This document shows positions 36,689-44,778 of a stretch of DNA of 64,000 bases, in pieces (position 1 is the stretch's first letter; each line of letters starts with the position of its first letter). Below the pieces are notes generated by a model that was given only the letters and a program-made list of their open reading frames with translations, did not search any database and was not told where the DNA came from. The translations under genes were made by a program, and so were the position numbers. The DNA comes from CALMNV01 sp035688975 (lineage in GTDB: Bacteria; Actinomycetota; Actinomycetes; Actinomycetales; Dermatophilaceae): the NCBI RefSeq assembly GCF_035688975.1, contig NZ_DASSMH010000014.1:1-64000 (forward strand). Direction: 5' to 3'.

Positions 36689-37311
36689 AGGTACTGGCCC
36701 GTCGGGCCGGGCTCCCGGCCGGTCGGCGGGTGCATCCCCGGCGGCTGTCCGTGGGAGGCGCCGGCGCCCGGCGGCAGCGCCCGCATCTGCTGCAGCTGCT
36801 GCTGGGCCGCCATCTGCTGCGCGACGAGGGCCGTCTGGATGCCGTGGAAGAGGCCCTCGAGCCAGCCGACGAGCTGGGCGTGGGCGATCCGCAGCTCCGG
36901 GTCGCTCGGCGAGTCGTCGCTGAACGGCAGCGCGATGCGGTCGAGCTCCTCGACGAGCTCGGGCGCGAGGCCGTCCTTGAGCTCCTCGATGGAGCGGTGG
37001 TGGATGTCGGCGAGGCGGCGCCGGCCCGCCTCGTCGAGCGGGGCGCCCCGGACCTCCTCGAGCAGCTGCTTGATCATCGACCCGATCCGCATGACCTTGG
37101 CCGGCTCCTCGACGAGCTCGGCCGGGTTGGTGCGCTCCCGCTCGTCGCCGTCCTGCCGGTCCCGCCCGTCCTGCGCGTCCCGGTCGGGCGTGGTGGCGAC
37201 GCCCATGCCCTCCGGCGTCACGACGACGAAGCGGGGGTCAGAATCACCGGGCGACTGCCCGGTGACGCTCCCCGGCCGGCGCCCGTGCTGCTCGCTGTGG
37301 TCATCCGTCAT
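36685..37311 (-). CDS. bpa: Bacterial proteasome activator (Bpa-like)
   Basis: This is an ATP-independent ring-forming activator of the actinobacterial 20S proteasome, 208 residues. The helical core runs VMRIGSMIKQLLEEVRGAP to LVGWLEGLFHGIQTALVAQQMAA, closely like mycobacterial Bpa (Rv3780). The last four residues are GQYL, the motif that docks into the proteasome alpha ring. An acidic disordered N-terminus and a Gly/Pro-rich linker flank the core. The ATG at 37311 was chosen over one three codons earlier. Its stop overlaps the likely CTG start of the phosphoesterase gene, so the two are probably coupled. Confidence 0.93.
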   Translation of the reverse strand: MTDDHSEQHGRRPGSVTGQSPGDSDPRFVVVTPEGMGVATTPDRDAQDGRDRQDGDERERTNPAELVEEPAKVMRIGSMIKQLLEEVRGAPLDEAGRRRLADIHHRSIEELKDGLAPELVEELDRIALPFSDDSPSDPELRIAHAQLVGWLEGLFHGIQTALVAQQMAAQQQLQQMRALPPGAGASHGQPPGMHPPTGREPGPTGQYL

Positions 37312-37372
37312 GCAGCCCATCCTGCCTCACCGGCCCGGCTGCCAGGGAAGCCGGTGACCTGCCGGGTCCTGC

Positions 37373-37984
37373 CTACCGGCGGCCCGCCGTGGCGAACCAC
37401 GGGTGGTGCAGGTCGTGGTAGGACACGTCCTGCATCAGGCCGTTCAGCTCCTCCATCTGCCCGCGCATCTCCTCGGGCAGCTCGAGCTGCTCGCCCCTGC
37501 GTGCCTCCTCCTCGGTGCGGAACGCGACCGTCTGGGTGAAGAAGCCGTCCTGGTCGATGGCGACGGTGCCGCCGATGATCTCCGGGCGCGCCTCGTGCAA
37601 CGTCTCCATCGGCTGGGACATGAAGGCGCGGAACCGCTCCGGGTCGGAGAGGCGGCCCTGGATGACCTGCACGAACCCGGCGTCGTCGGCGCCGCCGTCG
37701 AGCATGAGCACGACGTCCTCGCAGTCGTGGAAGGTCACCTCGCCGTCGAAGCAGTCGGCCGTCTCCTCCCACCAGGCGCCCTGCTCGGGGCGCCTCGAGT
37801 TGCGCTCGGCGGACTCGCGGGAGTCGAAGCGGACGACGCCGATGAACTCGCCGTCGTCGGTGACGCCGTACGTCCCGCCGAGGAACCCCTCGGCGCCCGC
37901 CTCGAGCGTCTCACGCCACCGGTCCATCTGCCGGTGCAGCCGGTCCACGTCCCGGCACTTGCCCTGGATGATCTGGATGAACAC
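37373..37984 (-). CDS. Two-domain ABM-like protein of unknown function
   Basis: This is a 203-residue protein that appears to be two ferredoxin-like antibiotic-biosynthesis-monooxygenase-type halves. The repeated opening FIQIIQGKCRDVDRLHRQMD and FVQVIQGRLSDPERFRAFM marks each half. GGTYGVTDDGEFIGVVRFDS and GGTVAIDQDGFFTQTVAFRT are the matching second strands. The GTG at 37984 has GGAGGGATGAG upstream. No catalytic residues can be assigned. Function unknown. Confidence 0.75.
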   Translation of the reverse strand: MFIQIIQGKCRDVDRLHRQMDRWRETLEAGAEGFLGGTYGVTDDGEFIGVVRFDSRESAERNSRRPEQGAWWEETADCFDGEVTFHDCEDVVLMLDGGADDAGFVQVIQGRLSDPERFRAFMSQPMETLHEARPEIIGGTVAIDQDGFFTQTVAFRTEEEARRGEQLELPEEMRGQMEELNGLMQDVSYHDLHHPWFATAGRR

Positions 37985-38077
37985 CTCATCCCTCCTCGCA
38001 CTCGAGGGCCGCTTCCTACGTGAAGTGGTCCACCTGTCGACGTTACGCCGGCTCGCGCGGGACGTCACCAGCCCACG

Positions 38078-38803
38078 TCACCGGCGGGAGCCGACGGCGC
38101 CCGACCCGGGTGCCTTGGTCCGGTCTGGCCGGAAGATCCCCGCCGCCAGCACGACGACGGCCACTCCCAGGGCGGTGCCGGCCGTGTTGGCGAGGACGTC
38201 GCTCGGCGCGCAGAGCCGGTTGGTGGCGACGGCCTGCCACAGCTCGGTGAGGACACTGGTCGCCAGCCCGCACCCGACGGCGAGCCACCGACGACGCTGC
38301 GCGACGAGGGCGACGGCGACGCCGAGCGGGACGTAGAGGGCGACGTTGGGCAGCAGGTCGGTCCGCACGAGCCACCGGCTGAGCTCGTCGACCGGCGAGG
38401 GCCCGAGGACGCAGGAGCGCACCTGGCTCACGGCGTCGGGGCGCAGGTGCGCGGCATACCGAGCGGCCGGGAGCCAGCTCATCGTCGCGACGAAGAGCAC
38501 CGGCTCGGTCACGAGCGCCGTCTGGACGCGGCTGAGGCCCTCTGCGCGCAGGACGAGGACCACGGCGAGCGACAGGACGAGCAGGAGGTATGCCGTGAAG
38601 CCGCCTCCGTGCCGCACCTGGCGGAAGAACGCCGTCGCGTTGACCGAGCCGGCCACGGCCACGGCCACGGTGAGCAGGGCCCCTCCCGCGAGCGCCGACA
38701 CGCGCCGCGGCACGCCGGCACGCCGGTGCAGCTCGGCCGACGCGAGCGCGACGAAGGTCAGGCCGAGCACGATGCAGCCGAGCTGGGCGGCAAGCGTCGA
38801 CAT
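38078..38803 (-). CDS. VanZ-like membrane protein
   Basis: This is a 241-residue membrane protein with about five helices. The C-terminal half carries the VanZ-type pattern DLLPNVALYVPLGVAVALV, LTELWQAVATNRLCAPSDVLANTAGTALG. VanZ of enterococci gives teicoplanin resistance, but most actinobacterial relatives have no known role. It begins MSTLAAQLGCIVLGLT at the ATG at 38803. It stands alone between two leftward genes. Confidence 0.82.
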   Translation of the reverse strand: MSTLAAQLGCIVLGLTFVALASAELHRRAGVPRRVSALAGGALLTVAVAVAGSVNATAFFRQVRHGGGFTAYLLLVLSLAVVLVLRAEGLSRVQTALVTEPVLFVATMSWLPAARYAAHLRPDAVSQVRSCVLGPSPVDELSRWLVRTDLLPNVALYVPLGVAVALVAQRRRWLAVGCGLATSVLTELWQAVATNRLCAPSDVLANTAGTALGVAVVVLAAGIFRPDRTKAPGSGAVGSRR

Positions 38804-38846
38804 GGCGGTGGCGCCGGGGCGGGGTGCGGAGGCCGTCGGCCGGGGC

Positions 38847-39824
38847 TCAGGTGGTCAGGAGGATCTTGCCGATGTGCGTGGAGGCCTCCATCTGCCGGTG
38901 CGCCTGCGCCGCGTCGGCGAGCGGATACCGGGACGAGACCACCGGACGGACGTCGCCGGACTCGAGGAGCGGCCACACGTGCTCGCGCACGGCGGCGACG
39001 ATGGTGGCCTTCTCGGCCGCGGGCCGGGCGCGCAGCGACGTCGCGATGACCGCCGCGCGCTTGGCGAGGAGGACCCCCAGGTCGAGCTCGGCGCGGCGGC
39101 CGCCCATGAGCCCGATGACGACGAGGCGGCCACTGACCGCGAGGAGGTCGACGTTGCGGGCGAGGTACTTCGCGCCCATGTTGTCGAGGATGACGTCGGC
39201 GCCGTGGCCCTTGGACGCGGAGCGGACCACGTCGACGAAGTCCTCGTCGCGGTAGTTGACGAGCGTCTCGGCGCCGAGCTCCCGGCATACCTCGAGCTTC
39301 TCCGGGCTGCCCGCGGTGACGGCCACGTGCGCGCCGACCGCCTTGGCGAGCTGGATGGCTATGGTGCCGATGCCCGAGCCGCCGCCGTGGACGAGGAAGT
39401 GCTGGCCGGGCTGGAGGTTGGCCGTGAGGAAGACGTTGGACCACACGGTGCACGTGACCTCGGGCAGGGCCGCGGCGTCCTCGAGCGAGACGCCGGCGGG
39501 CACGGGCAACAGCTGCCCGGCGGGGACCACGACCTGCTCGGCGTAGCCGCCGCCGTCGAGCAGCGCACACACCTCGTCACCGACGTGCCAGCCGTCGACG
39601 CCCTCGCCGAGCGCGGCGATCCGGCCGCTCACCTCGAGGCCGGGCAGCTCGGAGGCGCCGGGTGGCGGCGGGTAGAGGCCCTGGCGCTGCATGATGTCGG
39701 CGCGGTTGAGCCCCGCGGCGACGACGTCGACGAGGACCTGGCCCGGGCCGACCGTGGGGGCCGGCACGTCGGCGAGGACGAGGGCGTCAGCCTCCCCGGC
39801 CTCGGGAATGGTGATGGCACGCAT
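38847..39824 (-). CDS. NAD(P)H quinone oxidoreductase, zinc-free MDR family
   Basis: This is a quinone oxidoreductase of the PIG3/QOR group, 325 residues. ITIPEAGEADALVLADVP opens the fold; GLNRADIMQRQGLYPPPPGAS is typical of the TP53I3-like branch. The cofactor motif is VHGGGSGIGTIAIQLAKAVGA near residue 143, with NYRDEDF later. No zinc ligands are present, as expected. It lies just downstream of the IclR gene on the same strand with a 9-base gap, so the two may be co-transcribed. Confidence 0.9.
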   Translation of the reverse strand: MRAITIPEAGEADALVLADVPAPTVGPGQVLVDVVAAGLNRADIMQRQGLYPPPPGASELPGLEVSGRIAALGEGVDGWHVGDEVCALLDGGGYAEQVVVPAGQLLPVPAGVSLEDAAALPEVTCTVWSNVFLTANLQPGQHFLVHGGGSGIGTIAIQLAKAVGAHVAVTAGSPEKLEVCRELGAETLVNYRDEDFVDVVRSASKGHGADVILDNMGAKYLARNVDLLAVSGRLVVIGLMGGRRAELDLGVLLAKRAAVIATSLRARPAAEKATIVAAVREHVWPLLESGDVRPVVSSRYPLADAAQAHRQMEASTHIGKILLTT

Positions 39825-39833
39825 GGCCCCACC

Positions 39834-40748
39834 CTAGGTGGCGGGCTGGCCGACTCCCTCGAGGAGCTTCGCCTCGCCGGCGCTGGCGCCGGCGCCAGGC
39901 ACGCGTGCGGCGAGGGCTCGCCGGCGGTGGACCAGGGGGCGCTCCCCAGCTCGCACGGTGCGGGTCCTGCGGGCGCCCCGGGACACGGTGCTGGGCGGGC
40001 TGAGCCGACGGGCGATGTCGTCGGCGGCCGCCCGGACCCGCACGACGAGCGCGGTCACCTGCGCCTCGTCGGACTCCGCCGACCGGAAGGTCACCGCCAC
40101 CGCCGCCAGGGGCCGCCGGGCCCGGTCGAGGACCGCCACGGCGACGGAGGACAGCTCGGGGGTCACGGTGCCGTCCTCGCGGGCGTAGCCGTCGGTGCGG
40201 GTCCGGGCGATCACCGTGCGCAGCTCGGCGAGCGACCTCGGCCCGATGCCGTTCCGCTGGGCGAAGCAGTCGCGGTCGGGATAGAGCGCCCGCAGCTGGG
40301 TGGCGTGCAGCCCGGCGAGCATCGCGATGCCGCTCGCCGTCAGGTGCGCCGGGAGGCGCACGCCGACGTCGGTGACGAGCGTGGGTTGGCCGGGGGCCCG
40401 CTCCTCGAGGAGGTAGACGACGTCGCGGCCGTCGAGCGTGGCGAAGTGGGCGTTGCGGCCCGTCTGGTCGACGAGCCGCCGCACCGGGGTGCGGGCGAGC
40501 CGGGCGAGCGGCGCCTGGCGCTGGTAGGCCGACCCCAGCTCGTAGGCGGCCTGGCCCAGCCCGAAGCGGCGCTCCTCGACGTAGTGGGTGACGTAGCCGC
40601 GGGCGTGCAGCACCTTGAGGAGGTGGTAGACCGACGAGCGCGGGAGGCACAGGTCGCGGGCGATGGCGGCGGCGGGCAGGGGCTCCGCATGTCGGGACAG
40701 GTGCTCCAGGACGTCCAGAGCGTTCCCGGCGGCAGGTGCATTGGACAC
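39834..40748 (-). CDS. IclR-family regulator, probable hut repressor
   Basis: This is a 304-residue regulator. The winged helix NALDVLEHLSRHAEPLPAAAIARDLCLPRSSVYHLLKVLHARGYV lies at the N-terminus, followed by an IclR effector domain (RNAHFATLDGRDVVYLLEERAPG, LPAHLTASGIAMLAGL, VAVAVLDRARRPLAAVAVTF). The last ~50 residues are Arg/Ala-rich and unusual for the family. The GTG at 40748 has AAAGGGGGC upstream. It is divergent from hutH with a shared 145-base control region, so regulation of histidine breakdown by histidine or urocanate is likely but inferred. Confidence 0.87.
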   Translation of the reverse strand: MSNAPAAGNALDVLEHLSRHAEPLPAAAIARDLCLPRSSVYHLLKVLHARGYVTHYVEERRFGLGQAAYELGSAYQRQAPLARLARTPVRRLVDQTGRNAHFATLDGRDVVYLLEERAPGQPTLVTDVGVRLPAHLTASGIAMLAGLHATQLRALYPDRDCFAQRNGIGPRSLAELRTVIARTRTDGYAREDGTVTPELSSVAVAVLDRARRPLAAVAVTFRSAESDEAQVTALVVRVRAAADDIARRLSPPSTVSRGARRTRTVRAGERPLVHRRRALAARVPGAGASAGEAKLLEGVGQPAT

Positions 40749-40773
40749 GCGCGCCCCCTTTCCGTCGATGTGT

Positions 40774-40789
40774 CCCCGATTCGATGGTA
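40774..40789 (+). promoter_or_regulatory. Candidate hut operator, first copy
   Basis: CCCCGATTCGATGGTA lies between the IclR and hutH genes. CCCGATTCGA followed by GGTA recurs 55-70 bases or so before hutU at 42481-42494. It is a candidate IclR-type site. Confidence 0.4.
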
Positions 40790-40893
40790 GGACCCGACGC
40801 GGCGCGGAGGAAGGCGCGCGACTGTCTCGCATCCCAGACGGAAGTGCTCCTGGCGGCCGGGCTGCCCGCTTCCGGGCGAGGTTTGATGGGCGT

Positions 40894-42441
40894 ATGACGA
40901 CCCCACCCGCCGTCTGTGTCGGCACCGGCCCGCTCAGCTTCGCCGATGTCGTCGCGGTGGCGCGACACGGCGCCCCCGTGTCGATCGACCCGAGGGCACG
41001 GGACGAGATCCGGCGCAGCCGCACCGTCATCGAGGCGCTCGCCGACGACGTGGCCCCTCACTACGGCGTCTCGACCGGCTTCGGCGCCCTCGCCACCCGG
41101 TCCATCCCGCCGCTGCTGCGGGGAGCGCTGCAGCACAGCCTCGTCCGCTCCCACGCCGCGGGCAGCGGTCCTGAGGTGGAGCGGGAGGTGGTGCGAGCGC
41201 TGCTGCTGCTGCGCCTGTCGACGCTCGCGACGGGCCGCACCGGTGTCCGGCCCGAGACCGCCGAGGCGTATGCCGCGCTGCTGTCGGCGGGGATCACCCC
41301 GGTGGTCCACGAGTACGGCTCCCTCGGCTGCTCCGGCGACCTCGCCCCGCTGGCGCACTGCGCGCTCGCGGTGACGGGCGAGGGGCCGGTCCGGCGGGCC
41401 GACGGGAGCCTCACCGACGCGGCGACCGCCCTGCGGGAGAGCGGCATACGGCCGGTGCAGCTGCGGGAGAAGGAGGGGCTCGCCCTCGTCAACGGCACGG
41501 ACGGGATGCTCGGGATGCTCGTCCTCGCCGTCGAGGACCTGCGCTCGCTGCTCACGGTGGCAGACGTCACGGCGGCCATGAGCGTCGAGGCCCTGCTCGG
41601 CACCGACGACGTCTTCGCGGCGGACCTGCAGGCCCTGCGGCCGCACCCGGGCCAGGCGCTCTCGGCGGCCAATCTGCGGGCGCTGCTGCGGGACAGCGGG
41701 ATCCGCGCCTCGCATCGCACGGCCGAGTGCACGCGGGTGCAGGACGCCTACTCGCTGCGGTGCGCGCCGCAGGTGGCCGGCGGCGCCCGCGACACCGTCG
41801 AGCACGCCGCGCGGGTGGCCGGCTGGGAGCTCGCGGCGGCCGTCGACAACCCGGTCGTCACGGTGGACGGACGGGTCGAGTCCAACGGCAACTTCCACGG
41901 CGCGCCGCTGGCCTACGTCCTCGACTTCCTCGCCATCGTCGCCGCCGACGTCGCGAGCATGTCGGAGCGGCGCACCGACCGCTTCCTCGACCCCGCCCGC
42001 AACCACGGGCTGCCTGCCTTCCTCGCCACGGACCCCGGCGTCGACAGCGGGCACATGATCGCGCAGTACACCCAGGCCGCGATCGTCTCGGAGCTCAAGC
42101 GGCTCGCCGTCCCCGCCAGCGTCGACTCCATCCCCAGCTCGGCGATGCAGGAGGACCACGTGTCGATGGGGTGGTCGGCCGCGCGCAAGCTGCGGCGCAG
42201 CATCGACGGCCTGACGCGGGTGCTCGCCGTCGAGCTGCTGACGGCCGCCCGGGGCATCGAGCTGCGGGCGCCGCTCGAGCCGGCCCCCGCCACTCGGGCC
42301 GTCGTCGCCGCGCTGCGCGCGCACGTGCCCGGCCCGGGACCGGACCGGTTCCTCGCCCCGGAGATCGAGGCGGCCGTCGAGCTCGTCAGGTCGGGGCGGG
42401 CGGTCGAGGCGGCGCAGACCGTGACCGGCCCGCTGCGCTGA
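40894..42441 (+). CDS. hutH: Histidine ammonia-lyase
   Basis: It removes ammonia from histidine to give urocanate, the first step of histidine degradation. At 515 residues it is of normal length. The MIO prosthetic group forms from the tripeptide in GSLGCSGDLAPLAH (Cys-Ser-Gly at about 146-148, where many enzymes have Ala-Ser-Gly). Active-site segments YGVSTGFGALA, NGTDGML, QDAYSLRCAPQV, ESNGNFHG and MQEDHVSM are all present. The ATG at 40894 has a weak ribosome site. hutU follows after 123 bases. Confidence 0.95.
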   Translation: MTTPPAVCVGTGPLSFADVVAVARHGAPVSIDPRARDEIRRSRTVIEALADDVAPHYGVSTGFGALATRSIPPLLRGALQHSLVRSHAAGSGPEVEREVVRALLLLRLSTLATGRTGVRPETAEAYAALLSAGITPVVHEYGSLGCSGDLAPLAHCALAVTGEGPVRRADGSLTDAATALRESGIRPVQLREKEGLALVNGTDGMLGMLVLAVEDLRSLLTVADVTAAMSVEALLGTDDVFAADLQALRPHPGQALSAANLRALLRDSGIRASHRTAECTRVQDAYSLRCAPQVAGGARDTVEHAARVAGWELAAAVDNPVVTVDGRVESNGNFHGAPLAYVLDFLAIVAADVASMSERRTDRFLDPARNHGLPAFLATDPGVDSGHMIAQYTQAAIVSELKRLAVPASVDSIPSSAMQEDHVSMGWSAARKLRRSIDGLTRVLAVELLTAARGIELRAPLEPAPATRAVVAALRAHVPGPGPDRFLAPEIEAAVELVRSGRAVEAAQTVTGPLR

Positions 42442-42480
42442 CGACCCCCCTGCCCCCATCCCCCCTTCCCCACCCCCCTT

Positions 42481-42494
42481 CCCGATTCGAGGTA
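42481..42494 (+). promoter_or_regulatory. Candidate hut operator, second copy
   Basis: CCCGATTCGAGGTA precedes hutU by about 70 bases and matches the site at 40774-40789 except for one inserted T. It may allow separate control of hutU. Confidence 0.4.
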
Positions 42495-42564
42495 TTCGCC
42501 GACCGCGGGCGGTCGCCGATGACCTCGAACGGCGCGGCCCAGACGAAGGAAGAAGGAGCTCGAC

Positions 42565-44220
42565 ATGGAAGGCGCACGACCCGTCCGCGCACCGCGCGGC
42601 ACCACCCTGACCGCGCGGTCGTGGGCCACCGAGGCCCCGCTGCGGATGCTCATGAACAACCTCGACCCCGACGTCGCCGAGCGTCCCGACGACCTCGTCG
42701 TCTACGGCGGCACGGGACGGGCGGCGCGGGACTGGCGCTCCTTCGACGCCATCGTCCGGACCCTGACGACCCTCGAGCGCGACGAGACGATGCTCGTCCA
42801 GTCCGGCCGGCCGGTCGGGGTCTTCCGCACCCACGAGTGGGCACCCCGGGTGCTCATCGCCAACTCCAACCTCGTCGGGGACTGGGCCACGTGGCCGGAG
42901 TTCCGCCGGCTCGAGCACCTCGGCCTGACGATGTACGGCCAGATGACGGCCGGCTCGTGGATCTACATCGGCACGCAGGGCATCGTGCAGGGCACCTACG
43001 AGACCTTCGCCGCCGTCGCCGACAAGAGGTTCGGCGGCACGCTCGCGGGCACGCTCACGCTGACCGCCGGCTGCGGTGGCATGGGCGGCGCGCAGCCGCT
43101 CGCGGTGACCCTGAGCGGCGGGGCGTGCCTCATCGTCGACGTCGACCCGGCGCGGCTGCGGCGGCGCGTCCTGCACCGCTACCTCGACGAGGTGGCGGAC
43201 GACCTCGACGACGCGGTGACCCGGGCGGTGCGGGCCAAGGAGGAGCGGCGGGCCTGGTCCGTCGGGGTCGTCGGCAACGCGGCTGAGGTCGTTCCCGAGC
43301 TGCTGCGGCGCGGCCTGCCCGTCGACGTCGTCACCGACCAGACGTCGGCCCACGACCCGCTGTCCTACCTGCCCGAGGGAGTCTCGCTGGAGGAGTGGGC
43401 GACGTATGCCGCGCACCAGCCGGAGGAGTTCACGCAGCGGGCCCGCGCCTCGATGGCCCGTCACGTGGAGGCCATGGTCGGGTTCCAGGACGCCGGCGCG
43501 GAGGTCTTCGACTACGGCAACTCGATCCGAGACGAGGCCCGGCTCGGCGGCTACGACCGCTCCTTCGCCTTCCCCGGGTTCGTCCCGGCATACATCCGTC
43601 CGCTCTTCTGCGAGGGCAAGGGTCCCTTCCGGTGGGTGGCCCTGTCGGGCGACCCTGCGGACATCGCCGCGACCGACCGGGCCGTGCTCGACCTCTTCCC
43701 CGACAACGACCGGCTCCGGACCTGGATCCGGGGGGCGCAGGAGCGGATCCCCTTCCAGGGGCTGCCCGCCCGGATCTGCTGGCTGGGCTACGGCGAGCGC
43801 GACCGGGCCGGCCTCCGGTTCAACGAGCTGGTCGCCTCGGGCGAGCTCTCGGCGCCCATCGTCATCGGCCGCGACCACCTCGACAGCGGCTCCGTCGCGA
43901 GCCCCTACCGGGAGACCGAGGCCATGGCCGACGGCTCCGACGCCATCGCCGACTGGCCACTGCTCAACGCACTGCTGGGCACGGCCTCCGGCGCCACGTG
44001 GGTCTCGATCCACCACGGCGGCGGCGTCGGCATCGGCCGCTCCCTCCACGCGGGGCAGGTGTGCCTGGCCGACGGCACCCCGCTCGCGGCCGAGAAGCTC
44101 GCACGCGTGCTCACGAACGACCCCGGCACCGGCGTCATCCGCCACGTCGACGCCGGCTACGACCTCGCCGAGCGTGTGGCGAGGGAGCGGGGGGTGCGCA
44201 TCCCGATGCGGGAGTCCTGA
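42565..44220 (+). CDS. hutU: Urocanate hydratase
   Basis: It converts urocanate to 4-imidazolone-5-propionate using tightly bound NAD+. At 551 residues it matches the family. Clear signatures are LRMLMNNLDPDVAERPDDL, YGQMTAGSWIYIGTQGIVQG, the NAD-binding LTAGCGGMGGAQPLA, DQTSAHDPLSYLPEG and ALLGTASGATWVSIHHGGGVGIG. The ATG at 42565 has GAAGGAG seven bases upstream. It lies downstream of hutH on the same strand. Confidence 0.96.
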   Translation: MEGARPVRAPRGTTLTARSWATEAPLRMLMNNLDPDVAERPDDLVVYGGTGRAARDWRSFDAIVRTLTTLERDETMLVQSGRPVGVFRTHEWAPRVLIANSNLVGDWATWPEFRRLEHLGLTMYGQMTAGSWIYIGTQGIVQGTYETFAAVADKRFGGTLAGTLTLTAGCGGMGGAQPLAVTLSGGACLIVDVDPARLRRRVLHRYLDEVADDLDDAVTRAVRAKEERRAWSVGVVGNAAEVVPELLRRGLPVDVVTDQTSAHDPLSYLPEGVSLEEWATYAAHQPEEFTQRARASMARHVEAMVGFQDAGAEVFDYGNSIRDEARLGGYDRSFAFPGFVPAYIRPLFCEGKGPFRWVALSGDPADIAATDRAVLDLFPDNDRLRTWIRGAQERIPFQGLPARICWLGYGERDRAGLRFNELVASGELSAPIVIGRDHLDSGSVASPYRETEAMADGSDAIADWPLLNALLGTASGATWVSIHHGGGVGIGRSLHAGQVCLADGTPLAAEKLARVLTNDPGTGVIRHVDAGYDLAERVARERGVRIPMRES

Positions 44221-44245
44221 CCCGCAGCGCCCCCATCGCGGTCGC

Positions 44246-44755
44246 TCAGGCGCCTCGGGTCTGCTCGTCCGAGATGTCCGCGACGGTGGCCCCGAAGTGC
44301 CGGATGACGTCGTCCCCGTCCACGGTGACGCCGACGCCGTGGGCGCCCCCACCGAGCGACACGCGGCGGCCGACGAGGTGCGAGTCGGCGATGACCGGCA
44401 GCGCCGTGGCCGAGCCGAACGGCGTGATCGTGCCGCGCTCGTATCCGGTGACCCTGCGCGCCGCGTCGGCGTCGGGCATGGAGATCCGGTTGGTCCCGAG
44501 CAGCGCCCGGACCTTGGGCCAGGAGAAGGTGCGGTCACCGGGCACCAGGACGAAGACGTGGTCGTCCTCGGCGCGGCGCACGACGAGCGTCTTGATGAGG
44601 TCGCGGGGCTCGATGCCGCGGGCCGCCGCGGCCTCGGCGAGGCTGCCGACGCGGCCGTGGCGCGTCACCGTATGCGGGATGCGCGCGGCCCGCAGCGCCG
44701 CGATGGCGGGGGTCTGCGGCGCATCGGGGTCGGTGCCCAAGGCGTCGGTGTCCAT
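44246..44755 (-). CDS. YbaK/EbsC-family aminoacyl-tRNA deacylase (Cys-tRNA(Pro) type)
   Basis: This editing protein is expected to hydrolyse mischarged Cys-tRNA(Pro), 169 residues. It has the YbaK core TPAIAALRAARIPHTVTRH, DLIKTLVVRRAEDDHVFVLVPGDR with the key Lys, GYERGTITPFG and LGGGAHGVGVTVDGDDV. The ATG is at 44755. It sits antisense between hutU and hutF, with short gaps on both sides, and so breaks the hut gene string. There is no obvious link to histidine metabolism. Confidence 0.9.
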   Translation of the reverse strand: MDTDALGTDPDAPQTPAIAALRAARIPHTVTRHGRVGSLAEAAAARGIEPRDLIKTLVVRRAEDDHVFVLVPGDRTFSWPKVRALLGTNRISMPDADAARRVTGYERGTITPFGSATALPVIADSHLVGRRVSLGGGAHGVGVTVDGDDVIRHFGATVADISDEQTRGA

Positions 44756-44778
44756 GCCGCCCAGCCTAGGGTGGGGGG

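Noticed and set aside
39787..44538. Very long minus-strand open frame opposite hutH and hutU
   Set aside because: It is antisense to strongly conserved hut genes, and the translation is low-complexity with no family features. Long antisense frames are common in high-GC DNA.
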